64,000 nt of DNA, from the NCBI RefSeq assembly GCF_964031045.1, contig NZ_OZ034994.1, positions 868,001 through 932,000 on the forward strand. The letters are read 5' to 3'. The stretch comes from Spiroplasma endosymbiont of Aspidapion aeneum. GTDB taxonomy: Bacteria > Bacillota_I > Bacilli_A > Mycoplasmatales > Mycoplasmataceae. A model generated the notes under the pieces. It did not search any database and was not told where the DNA came from. It was given only the letters and a program-made list of their open reading frames with translations. Each line of letters starts with the position of its first letter. The first letter of the stretch is position 1. The position numbers and the translations under genes were made by a program. Below, piece by piece: positions 1 to 10,303 of this stretch.

Positions 1-660
1 ATCATCACTTAATATTCTACCACTAAAACCAATTGTATTATTTTCAATGTCTTTTATTGGAAATACAATTCTATCTGCAAAAAAATTATATTTCTTGTTA
101 TTGTAGTATGTTATAAGATTAGATGTTTCAATATCTTTTAATTGAAAATTTTCTTTTTGTAAATACTCTAAAAGAAAATCTTTATCACAGCAGAAACCAA
201 TATCAAAATATTCTATTATATCATATGATAATTTACGAGTATTTTTTAAATAATTCAAAGCCTCTCTTCCTTGCTTTGTAAATAATATGGCTTTAAATAC
301 ATCATTTGCACTATTATTAATTTTTTTAATTATAAATTCTTTATTGTTTTGTAGATTAATACCATCTAATTTTATGTCAATATTTTCATTTTGAATGATC
401 TCTCTAATAGCGTCAATTTGACTAATGTTTTTAAATTGAGTTAAGAATGTAATTGCGTTTCCTGAAGTATCACACGAAAAACATTTAAATATTTTTTTTG
501 ATTCTGAAATATTCATACTAGGTGTTGAATCATTATGAAACGGGCACACACATCTATAGTCAGTACCCTTCTTTTGAATATCAATATAATGCCCAATGAC
601 ACTTGAAATACTTACTGAATCTAATACTTTTTTTCTTAAATTGTTTATGTCAATATTCAT
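1..660 (-). CDS. dnaG: DNA primase DnaG (3' end beyond window)
   Basis: Synthesises the RNA primers for DNA replication. The first 220 residues are visible. They carry the N-terminal zinc-ribbon domain with CPFHND near residue 40 and FKCFSCDTSGNAITF near residue 60, followed by the start of the catalytic core with FADRIVFPIKD and GFSGRIL. The ATG at 660 lies 38 nt downstream of the glyS stop, so it is probably cotranscribed with glyS, with an AGGTGAAAA-type ribosome binding site. The frame is open to the window edge; the TOPRIM and helicase-binding parts lie outside. Assignment is secure because the zinc motif and RNA polymerase-like core motif are both diagnostic. Confidence 0.95.
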   Translation of the reverse strand, partial: MNIDINNLRKKVLDSVSISSVIGHYIDIQKKGTDYRCVCPFHNDSTPSMNISESKKIFKCFSCDTSGNAITFLTQFKNISQIDAIREIIQNENIDIKLDGINLQNNKEFIIKKINNSANDVFKAILFTKQGREALNYLKNTRKLSYDIIEYFDIGFCCDKDFLLEYLQKENFQLKDIETSNLITYYNNKKYNFFADRIVFPIKDIENNTIGFSGRILSDD

Positions 661-698
661 GATTTATTTTCACCTCAATTATCATTAATAAGGAAATA

Positions 699-2075
699 TT
701 ATTTATAATTATCCTTCAAATATTGCACAAGATCATTAATTTTAATTCTTTCTTGTTTCATTGTGTCTCTATCTCTTACTGTTACACAATTATCTTCATC
801 ACTATCAAAATCATAAGTAATGCAATATGGCGTTCCAATTGCATCCTCACGACGATATCTTTTTCCTATATTACCAGTGTCATCAAAAATACAATCAAAT
901 TCACGATTTAAATTTATGTATAAATCGAAGGCTTTTTCATTTTGTTGTTTTTGAAGTGGCATAATAGCTAAATAATATGGTGCTATTTTTTTAGTTAATT
1001 TTAGAACTATCCTTGTTGATTTATCTTCAAGTGTTTCCTCACAATAAGCATCTGTTAAAATTGCAAATAATAATCGCTCAAGTCCTACACTGGGTTCTAT
1101 TACATACGGTATTGATTTTTTATTTGTTATAGGGTCTAAATATGATAGGTCTTGTTTTGATGCTTCTTGATGACGTGATAGGTCAAAATCAGTTCGGCTA
1201 GCAATACCTCAAAGTTCTCCTATACCATGGAAATAATTATATTCAATATCAATGGTTTTATTTGAATAATGACTTAACTCTTCTTTGTTATGAACTCTTC
1301 TTTTAAAATTTTTTTTATTAATTTTGAGTTCAACAGATAAAAAATGCTCAATTTGTAAAAGTCAATATGAAAATCAATCTGTTTCATCATTACGGTCGTA
1401 AAAGAATTCGAGTTCCATTTGCTCAAATTCTCTTGTTCTAAATATAAAATTTCCAGGAGTGATTTCATTTCTAAAACTTTTACCAATTTGACCAATTCCA
1501 AAAGGTAGTTTTTTTCTTAAGCTTCTTTGTGTATTTTTAAAATTAATAAAAATACCTTGAGCTGTTTCTGGTCTTAAATAAACGATAGAAGAATCATCTT
1601 GAATAACACCTTGATATGATTTAAACATTAACTGAAACTGTCTAATAGGTGTGTAATCAACTTTTTTGCATTGTTGACATGCTATTTTCTTTTCTAATAT
1701 GAATTTTTCTTGTTGTTGTATAGTTCATCCACCAACATTTATTTCAGGAAATGCCTCTTCTATTATTTTATCTGCCCTATATCTTGATTTACAATTTTTA
1801 CAATCAATTAATGGGTCATTAAAATTATCAATATGGCCTGATGTTTTTCAAACATTTGGATTTAAAATAATTGAAGAATCCAAACCAACATTATGAATAT
1901 TTTTTTTAATAAAAAAATCTCATCAAAGATTTTTTAACTTATTTTTCATTTCAGCGCCAAGAGGTCCATAGTCTCAAGAATTGGCAAGACCACCATAAAT
2001 TTCACTTCCTTGAAATACAAAACCTTGATTTTTTAGAAATGCTATTAATATATCGTTATTTTTTCTATTTTGCAT
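699..2075 (-). CDS. glyS: Glycyl-tRNA synthetase (dimeric, class II)
   Basis: Charges tRNA-Gly in the cytosol. The 458-residue protein matches the usual single-chain alpha2-type enzyme. It starts with a region containing [18 protein letters not shown], has a CxxC zinc-like insertion (CKNC, CQQC) near residues 95-150, then class II motif 2 ([15 protein letters not shown]) around residue 190 and a C-terminal anticodon-binding domain ending in [12 protein letters not shown]. Several Trp are encoded by TGA. The ATG at 2075 overlaps the end of the upstream gene by 11 nt, which implies translational coupling. dnaG follows 38 nt downstream. Confidence 0.95.
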
Positions 2076-3120
2076 TTTTCTTCTCTACTTTTTTTGTTGT
2101 TGATTCCTTTGCTTTTATTGGTGTTTTAGTTTTAGATTCCTTTTTTATCTCAGATGGCTTATCCTTATTTAGTTTTGTAGTATTTTCTTTGCTAATATCT
2201 TTATCATTTGATATAAATTGTTTTTTTACAAAGTTTTTACCATCCATAATTAATTCAAAATCACTAAATCTTACATCATTAACATTAGCAAGTGCATGTC
2301 ATATGAACATAGATGCATCAGTTAGATCTGAACAATAACTAGCAGCACCAACCAAAGCATCATACTCTTTTATACCATCATATTCATATATAAAACCAAT
2401 TCCACGTGATAATTTATTTATAAATCTAAACCCTTTTACTCTTTTAATTTTAGGATCTGCTTCAACTACTTTTAATAAGGAATTTTTTAGTTGGTCATAA
2501 TCGACTTGATTATCAATAGAATTATTTATTTTTACATTATCAATGTCTGGGGGTAATGTTGAAATATTTGTCATTGTAAGTTGTGCTTGCTCTGGTGAAA
2601 TAGCAATTTCACAATATTTTTCTTCAGGGTTAATAACTACTCCTCTAAAAATAGAGTCCTTAGATTTTACACTTGTTAATAATTCTGGAAAATTAACTAG
2701 AAATCAATTAATATAGGTCCCTTCAGCTAAATCTGCTTCCCTTGGTTTTGAAAGGAAATCATTTCTTGTAGATAGATCAGAAAATGTTGGCAATAAAAAT
2801 GTAAGATTCTCACCCGGTGTATTTTGTGTTAATTTTAAAACAGTATTTGCACTAATTTTATGAGGATCAAAATCTAATATTGGTTTTTTTGAATCATCAA
2901 TATAACCTAAAAATGATTTTTGAAAAATCATTCTCCTAATAATTTCTAGTGAGACCTCCTCACTTTTCAACTTTTCAAATCTATTTCTGTCTTCAAAAAA
3001 TTGTCTTATTTTTGTATCAATATACAATTTATCAAAAGACAAATTTTTTTCACTTTGATTGACTTGTTCATTTTTTTCCTCAAGAACTTGTTCATTGTTT
3101 TTTTCATTATTATTTGCCAT
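2065..3120 (-). CDS. Hypothetical cytosolic protein upstream of glyS
   Basis: A 351-residue protein read through two in-frame TGA (Trp) codons. I do not recognise a family. The N-terminus (residues 1-30) is Asn/Glu-rich and disordered, the middle (40-290) looks globular with no membrane segment or signal peptide, and the last 50 residues are a highly charged Lys/Thr/Ser tail ending [10 protein letters not shown] good ribosome binding site (GGGAGAAATATA) precedes the ATG. Its stop overlaps the glyS start, so it sits in the HAD phosphatase - glyS - dnaG transcription unit. No function is inferred. Confidence 0.8.
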
Positions 3121-3184
3121 TATATTTCTCCCTTATTTTTATGTTATTAAATGTGATATTTATCCTCAAGTTTATAGTTAATTT

Positions 3185-4018
3185 TTATCTTTCTTGGTTA
3201 ACTATCATTTCTCGTAAAATTTTTCCTACCCCATTTTCATTAACAGAATCAATGATTCCCTTATTTGCAGCCAGTAAAGCAGCTTCACAACCATTTTTAA
3301 CTACATATGAATTTTTTAACCCTCTTAGCATTGGTAAATCATTATTATTATCACCAAAAACTACAAAATTATCAAGATCTCTTTCTCCAAGGTATTTTGC
3401 TAGCTTTTCAACTCCATGTAACTTATCTACACCTTTTTTATACATTTCTATTGAAACATGTTTTGCGAGAGTTTCAGTTACTTCAAAACCGATTTCCTCT
3501 AACTCAGATACTATTTTTTTAACCTGTGCATTTTCATCAAAGAAAACTCCACTAAATTGAAAAACACTTGTGCTTTTTATTTTTTCAAAAAAATCATCAA
3601 TATGTAATTTATATACACCTTCAACCTTATTTCTAGGTTCATATATGTCACGAACATCTCCATCAACAGAATAATAAATTCCCATATTTGATGTACAACT
3701 CCATCTTGTATTACGATAATTTGCAATAATTTTTAAAAGTTTATTAACCATATCACTTGGAAGAAAATCCTCTCCAAAGAACACTTTTGTTATTGGATCG
3801 TATAATGTTGCGCCGTTATTTAAAATAAGTGGCAACTTTATTCCCAAAATATCAATAAACTCTTTTGTTATTTGATAACCCCTACCAGTACATAATGTAA
3901 ACCTATTGCCAGATTTTCTTTGGTATTCTAAAATGTCTTTAATAATCATATCTGATAGTTTTGATTCATAAAATGGAAGAATTGTTCCATCAATATCTGA
4001 AGCTACATATTTATACAT
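3185..4018 (-). CDS. Cof-type HAD-superfamily phosphatase
   Basis: A 277-residue cytosolic phosphatase of the HAD class IIB (Cof/YidA) family, which dephosphorylates sugar phosphates or flavin-related substrates. Motif I is SDIDGTIL with the nucleophile Asp8 and acid/base Asp10, motif II is LCTGR, and motif IV is FGDNNNDLPML near residue 220. A Cof-type cap domain lies between motifs II and III. The ribosome binding site AAGGAG is 9 nt before the ATG. Substrate cannot be deduced from sequence; Mollicutes carry several paralogues of this family. Confidence 0.9.
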   Translation of the reverse strand: MYKYVASDIDGTILPFYESKLSDMIIKDILEYQRKSGNRFTLCTGRGYQITKEFIDILGIKLPLILNNGATLYDPITKVFFGEDFLPSDMVNKLLKIIANYRNTRWSCTSNMGIYYSVDGDVRDIYEPRNKVEGVYKLHIDDFFEKIKSTSVFQFSGVFFDENAQVKKIVSELEEIGFEVTETLAKHVSIEMYKKGVDKLHGVEKLAKYLGERDLDNFVVFGDNNNDLPMLRGLKNSYVVKNGCEAALLAANKGIIDSVNENGVGKILREMIVNQER

Positions 4019-4285
4019 CCTATATTACTCCTTAAAATTCATTCATAAAATAATTTTAACAAAAATTAGCTTTAATTAATAATTATATAGGTAAGTTTTG
4101 CAAAAAAGAATAAAAAAATGCAAATTAAGCCTTTAATTATTTTATTTTTTTAAGAATAAAATAATTAACATTTATGACATAAGTAAAAAATACCAGAAAT
4201 AATATATCTAGTATTTTTGAAAATATTTTATAAAAACATCCAATTTTACTTTAGAATATTGTAATTTTTCAAATTATGGTTGTAT
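4019..4285. other. Intergenic region with two AT-rich hairpins
   Basis: This 267-bp gap between the reductase and the HAD gene holds no credible reading frame. It contains a 14-bp perfect inverted repeat at 4133-4168 (arms TTAATTATTTTATT) and a second hairpin at 4186-4218 (AAAAATAC arms with one mismatch, flanked by A and T runs). The second one is a plausible terminator for the upstream aldo/keto reductase. The HAD operon promoter must also lie here, but I cannot pick one confidently. Confidence 0.5.
4186..4218 (-). terminator. Probable terminator of the aldo/keto reductase gene
   Basis: Arms AAAAATACCAGA and TCTAGTATTTTT pair with one mismatch around a 9-nt loop. The hairpin lies about 70 nt past the reductase stop codon and ends in a U run on the minus strand. 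Confidence 0.5.
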
Positions 4286-5164
4286 TTATTTTGAGCTATT
4301 GTTATTATTAGATTTCCTTTGATTAATCAAATTATGCATTATCTCAACCCCTTCTGGTGTAGAGTGGTCAAAAAAACTACTTACGTTTAGATCCAAAGCA
4401 GATATTAATTTTAGATCCTCGGTTGATAATTTAAAATCAAAGATTTCAAAATTTTGTTTTATTCTATCTTGATTTACAGATTTAACAGCAAACGGAATAT
4501 TTAATTCAATCAATCATCGTAAAATAACTTGAGCGGGAGTTTTTTTATATTTATCTCCTATTTTCTTTAAAACAGAATTTGTAAAAATATCATTTTTACC
4601 TTCTGCAAATGGAGCTCATGCCTGAGGGATAACTCCATATTTTTCATTTCATTTAATTGCTTCTTTTTGTTGAAAGAAAGGATGCATTTCAATTTGATTG
4701 ACTTGAGGCTTTTTTCTAGAAAATAATGATAAATCAACAAGCCTGTTAGGGCTGAAATTTGAAATACCTATATATTTTATTATTTTTTTATCTTGTAAAT
4801 CCTCTAAGGCCCTATAAGCTTCATAATAAGGCCCAAAAGGTTGGTGAATTAGAACCAAATCTATGTAAGATGTTTGTAATTTTTTTAAAGATACTTCAAT
4901 TGATTTTATTGTATCATCATATCTATAATTTGATATTCAAACTTTTGTTGTTAAGAATATATCTTCCCTTTTGACATTTGTTTTTGATAATGCCTCTCCA
5001 ACAGCCTCCTCGTTTGCATATACCTGAGCAGTATCTATTCCCCTATAACCAATTTCTAAGGCTTGTAACACTGCGGTTTCACATAATTCTAAGTCTCTAA
5101 TTTGATAAACACCAAAACTAATTATTGGCATTACTTCCTTATTATCAATTTTTAAATATTTCAT
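4286..5164 (-). CDS. Aldo/keto reductase (2,5-diketogluconate reductase-like)
   Basis: A 292-residue NAD(P)H-dependent oxidoreductase with the AKR (beta/alpha)8 barrel signature. The catalytic tetrad is visible as Asp44 and Tyr49 (GIDTAQVY), Lys74 (LTTKVW) and His107 (LIHQPF). Later motifs YIGISNFSPNRL and VNQIEMHPFFQQ are typical of AKR family 3/5 enzymes that reduce small aldehydes or ketoacids. The frame crosses TGA (Trp) codons. Ribosome binding site AAAAAGGAGAAA. It appears monocistronic, with a candidate promoter TTGTCA-18 bp-TATTAA just upstream. The physiological substrate is unknown. Confidence 0.93.
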
Positions 5165-5331
5165 ATTTTCTCCTTTTTATTGCCATTAATACCTATACTT
5201 ATAAATATATGACAAAATAATATAATAATTTATTTGCAAAATTATAGTTAATATGAAGTCAAATTTAGTATTAAATAAATTATAACTCTATAGATATTAT
5301 ACACATTAAAAATAAAATATTTTTATTTTAA

Positions 5332-7488
5332 TTAATCATTTCTAGAAACCAATTCACTATCAGATTGATTTGGTAAATGCACTGTTTTATCTTCTCATGC
5401 TTCATAGAAACTAAAACCTTTGTATGTATTGTTTACTGCATTAGTTTTTTTATTCAACATGATTAAATCAATATCTTTAATATCTTCTAAAAATTTTCAA
5501 TTATATTTATTTTTGCTTGATTTATGTTCAAGACTTTCAATATTTTTAATTATCTTATCTATTTTATCTATTTTATCTTGCTGTTTTTTTGTATCTATTT
5601 TATCTATTTTAGCTTCTAATCTCAATATTCTCTTCTCTAAGATATTTTTTCTCTTATCCTTATAGGTGGATAGACCAGTAAATTTATGATCTAGGTAGGA
5701 AATTTCTTTTTTATAATCATCGATCACATTTGTATATTTATAATTTATAAGTAGGAAATTTTTCTTTCTTTTTAAAAGATAAATTTTTCTTTCAACCCTA
5801 CTAATATAAAATTCTTCTGTACTTATTTTTAACTCTATTAAACCTTTCATGACATATTTGCCTTTATAACTACCATAGTGAACATCGCGATATCTAAAGA
5901 TTGAACATCATCCTCCAATTAATAAAAAGAAGGTTGCTATTAATAGTGATGCTAAAATTGAAATTATAATCGTGTTGCTATAATCATAATTTGCAAATAT
6001 TATGTGTAATGTTGCTAAATTTGACCAACGATAAATTGTTAAATATGATAAGTAATTAGAAATAGCTGGCATCATAAATGATGGGAAACTTCCTCAACCA
6101 ACAACAATGTTTAATAGGGTGTATAGAAACATTAGCCATCTTCCCATTGCCTCTGATCTGAAAATAAATCAAAGTGAACAAAATATGCCGTTCAATATAA
6201 TCTCATAAAATAAAAACCATAAGACCAATTGGAAATATTTAACTACCCCTAGTATATATCATCCACAAGCAAATGTGGTTGATATTAAGATAATTGCAGA
6301 TATTCCACCAATTATTAAAAGATGGAGATATTTTGAAAAAAACCATTGGAGATTAGTAGCTTTTTTCACGCGTTTTGATTTATCAATAACAAATGTTGTA
6401 GCAATTGACCCGGCTGTCAGACCTATTAATAGAAACATTTGACCTAAACCAAATCCATAAATAGTGATCTTCTTATTAGCTTCAGAGACAACATCAATAG
6501 AATTAAAAGTTAAAATTTTTGCAATACTTGCCAATTTGTCTTTAATTTTTGGATTAATAGTTGATAATATATCACCTAATTGTGAAGGAGTATCCATTTG
6601 TTTTGATATTTTATCAATAATATTTGCAATAATAGCATAATCAAAGTTCTTTAGTGTTGTCATAAAGATTCCAAATATAAAATTTTGAGAAAAAGAAGAA
6701 TAAATCTCTAATCCATTAAAAACTTTTAATAATTGTTGAATTGAGGAAAATCCATTAAGAATATCAACATTTGCAATATTTGTTATAACAGATGATAGTG
6801 ATGTAATCATATTGTACGTAAATGATTCATTAAAATGTAATTGAATATTATATTTATTGCTTTTGTAATCTTTTGTTGCTTCTGGTCCACTGATGTAATG
6901 AATTTTTCTAAAATTTAATATCCTATCATTAGAAGATACTGAAAATCCGTAAACTGAAGAATAAATATCATTACCTTTTTTTTCAGTTGTAAAGATTTTT
7001 CCAGATTCTATCATTACTCTTGCCAAGGTTGAGTATTTAAAAGTATTAATTATATATATACTTTTATCATCTCCAGTAAATACATTTTCACCTTGACCAT
7101 TGATTTTTGTTAACACTAAATGGGAACTATCGCTAAAATACAACATTTGTTCTTTGTAAGAAGAAAAAGCACTTTTAGAGTAAATAGAATCAAAATTATT
7201 TTTTTGTAATATGGCCCCATTTTCATCAGTTGCAATTTTTATGAATGTTTCATTTTTTGAATCATCACCAATTTTAGAATATACCACAATTCCAACCGGA
7301 TTGTCACTATCCATTATACCAATAGTTGCCCTATCAAAAGATTGAATAGGATTTCAAAAAGCTAAAATACATGTCACACCATATAAAATTGGGACAATAC
7401 ATATACCAAATAATTTGATTAATCTTTTTCAAGAAGATAAATTTGATTTTTTAAAGTCAGCAGTTAAACATTTTAAAAAATTTCTCAT
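5332..7488 (-). CDS. YhgE/Pip-type membrane protein with coiled-coil tail (second of tandem pair)
   Basis: A 718-residue membrane protein with the YhgE/Pip (ABC-2 superfamily) layout. An N-terminal helix around residues 22-45 is followed by FWNPIQSFDRA, the family's typical post-TM motif, then a roughly 300-residue extracytoplasmic domain, then five or six C-terminal helices (from about residue 345) including the conserved stretch with WGSFPSFMMP. After the last helix, the final ~150 residues are a Lys/Glu-rich coiled coil (KIDKIDTKKQQDKIDK), which ordinary YhgE proteins lack. The ATG shares one base with the stop of the upstream paralogue (TAATG), so the two are coupled. YhgE relatives act in phage adsorption or export; function here is unknown. 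Confidence 0.75.
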
Positions 7489-10184
7489 TAGCCATTACCC
7501 TCATCTTCATTATCATCATATTCTGTATAATTTATCTTCATTGTTGGTTCATTAAATTGATTTTTATACCACGCGAACTGTTTTTCTTGTGTTTTTTTTA
7601 TTGAGTATCAATAAATTTTTTCATCTCTGATTATTGGAAGGCCTCTAAAATTATAAGTAACCTTATCATTATCGCTAATAAGAATTTTATCAATTGCTGT
7701 TTTTAAATTCAATATCTTAGTATTATTTAGTTCAGTTTTTGTATTTAATTTCTCTAATTCTATTTTTGTCTTTTCATCGTTTAAAACTAACTTCTTAATT
7801 GTCGTTTTAATCAGTTCTTGTTTGACATTTATTTTATTTATTTTATCTTCTAACCTATTCTTAATCACCTCGTTTTTGCTTATAACAAAGTTATATGGTA
7901 AGTTATACTCTTCAATAGCTGCTTGGATAATTTTTGGTTTTGATGTTCCAAAAACTATAACTCGGTTTATCTTTCGACTAACCAAGATTCCTGCAATAGC
8001 AGTTAGAACTATCATTAATACGATAACAGATAAATCTAAGAAAAATAAATTAGAAATTTTATTGGTGAATCCATTTTCTGAAATATTGAAAATTAACAAT
8101 CTCTCAAGGTCGATGACATAATGGAAAATGGATAAATTTCCGATTAAATCAAAGAACTTAAATTGCATAAATCCAGGGAAAACACCTCCGCACGATGCTA
8201 AATTTGAGATTAAGATGATTACGATTATAAACCTACCTATAGCCTCGTCTTTAGTAAAGAACCATACAAGCTGAATTATCATTGCAAAAGCAATACTTGC
8301 TAAAATTAATACTCCTCATAAAGAAAATAATATTGAAATGGGCAATATTCATCATCCAGCAATAATTGCCCCTAATAAACCAAGAGAAGCTTGTAAAATA
8401 GATGTAGTTGCCATAACCATTGTTTTTGAAAAATATCATTGATAGGCATTTGTATTTTTTTCTCTTTTTCCTCGATCATAAATAAACGTCTGAATAAAAG
8501 TTCCTAAATATATTCCGATTACAAGGAATAATAAACCAATACCAAGTCCATAATAAGCATAACTGCTTCCCCCAATAGTAATAGGGATTAGGTTGTCTAT
8601 TTTATTTATTAAATTATTTGAAATATCTACAATGAATGTTGCTATATTTGGAAATTCAGCTTTTGTAAGTAGTTGCTTAAATTCATTTTTGAATTGCAAC
8701 TTTGGAACGGCAGCCTGAGGTGTCTCATTGTTATAAATATTTCCATATAAAGCAGCTTTTTGAAAATATTTTTCAATTTGATTACCAAATTTATAAAATA
8801 AATGAAAACTAGTTTGAATATCTGAAAAGTGAATTGGGACGTTTAAAGTTGAAGAATAAAATCCACGAGTATTATCAGTTGCAAAGTTAATTCCATGAGA
8901 AACATCATACATTATTCCATCAATAATTATTGATAAATCTGATACTAAATCTGGGTTATTAATATCACTGAAAAATAAAGGCAATTTATTGAAAGAAAAT
9001 GTATTGTCTAAAGAAAATATATTAAGATCTTTTAAAGATTTATAATAATTAGAAACATCATGTCCAAATAAATACTTTACATTTTTTACAATTTTTCCGC
9101 CTGGGTTAGAATCTGGCGTTGGTGGTGTTGATTTGTAATCCATTAAAGCAACATCACCATAAGCGGTGTCATCTTTAGTAATTGGATTATTACTTCCGTT
9201 TTTTATATCACTAATTATATAACTGATATTTTTCTTTAATTTTGTAGAAGCAGAAGAATATGATGTTATAGTTTGGTCTTCACTTGGTGTGTATGATAAT
9301 TGATTATAAAACAAATTTGACATATTTTCAGAAATAAAAGCTGGGAGCAATGACTGTGATATTGCTGTTGAAAATCTTAGTGTACTATTTAAATAATAAC
9401 CGTAAATAAAACCATTTGAATATTTGGCTTCAAATTCTATTTTATTTAATTTTGTTATAGAATCAGCAATATCAGATAAGGTAATAATTGGGTAAACTAA
9501 TGGAGGTATAATATTGTGTTGATATGCATTAATTTGTTCAACAATAGATAATAACTGAATTATTGTTCCACTTTGAATTGTCATCACAGAATTATATTTA
9601 TTTGTTTTATAGTTTTTGTTTTTTGTTGCGTCTATATATTTTATATGCTTAAAATTATAATCCTGTGTTCCCTGTTTAAATGAAAGTGTTCAATTTGATT
9701 CTTGGTCTGATTTCTGATTATCTGATTTGTTAAAAATAGATTTTAGTACGTCCCAAGAACTCATTCATTGCCAGCTATTAAAATTGTTGCTTTCTAATTT
9801 GTTCAATGGTTGTTTATTTTTACCATCTTTAGAAAAAGAATTTTCCAGATAGTAGTTTTTCCCCATGTATTGGTCTTCAAAACTCAAATTTTCTTTATAT
9901 GAATTGATATCCACAGGGTTATCATTATTATCTACTACAATACCTATATTATATTTTCTATCAGTTGGCATACCATTTTGATAAACTAATACTCGCTTAT
10001 CGTTATTAACAACAACCATACTACCATTTCCGATATTTCCAATAGGGTCTCAAAATGAAAAAACACATAAAAAAGCATACAAGAAAGGTACACAAACAAT
10101 AGATAGTAATTTTATAATTCTTCTAAAGCTACTTATATTTCGACTGGTAAACTCAGTGATATATGATCTTAATAATTTATTCAT
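7488..10184 (-). CDS. YhgE/Pip-type membrane protein with coiled-coil tail (first of tandem pair)
   Basis: An 898-residue paralogue of the next gene. It has the same order: one N-terminal helix (residues 28-46) ending in FWDPIGNIGN, the strong YhgE/Pip signature; a very long extracytoplasmic region of about 470 residues; a C-terminal membrane block with CGGVFPGFMQFKFF; and a cytoplasmic coiled-coil tail of about 130 residues ending in an acidic EYDDNEDEGNG. The ATG at 10184 follows a GGGAGAA ribosome binding site. Its stop codon overlaps the start of the downstream paralogue. The ectodomain has no motif I recognise. Confidence 0.75.
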
Positions 10185-10272
10185 TTTCTCCCACGTATCT
10201 TTTTTATTTTAAACTATTTTGAATATTAATAGAGTAATTTCACTCATTTTTTCTTATAAATTTTTTTTAAAA

Positions 10273-10296
10273 AAAAATAGCAATTAAGCTATTTTT
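10273..10296 (-). terminator. Rho-independent terminator of lon
   Basis: A perfect 9-bp stem (AAAAATAGC / GCTATTTTT) around a 6-nt loop, followed by a U run on the minus strand. It begins 8 nt past the lon stop codon. Confidence 0.85.
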
Positions 10297-10303
10297 ATAA
10301 ATA

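Noticed and set aside
2039-2338. Long frames antisense to the hypothetical protein and glyS, and similar antisense frames across lon, tig, dnaK, clpB, pepA and obg.
   Set aside because: They mirror codon usage of the real genes in AT-rich DNA, have no start signals and encode no recognisable proteins.
5332-10184. Treating the two large membrane proteins as several separate small genes.
   Set aside because: Reading TGA as Trp joins all fragments in one frame each, with typical YhgE/Pip order and no internal ribosome binding sites.
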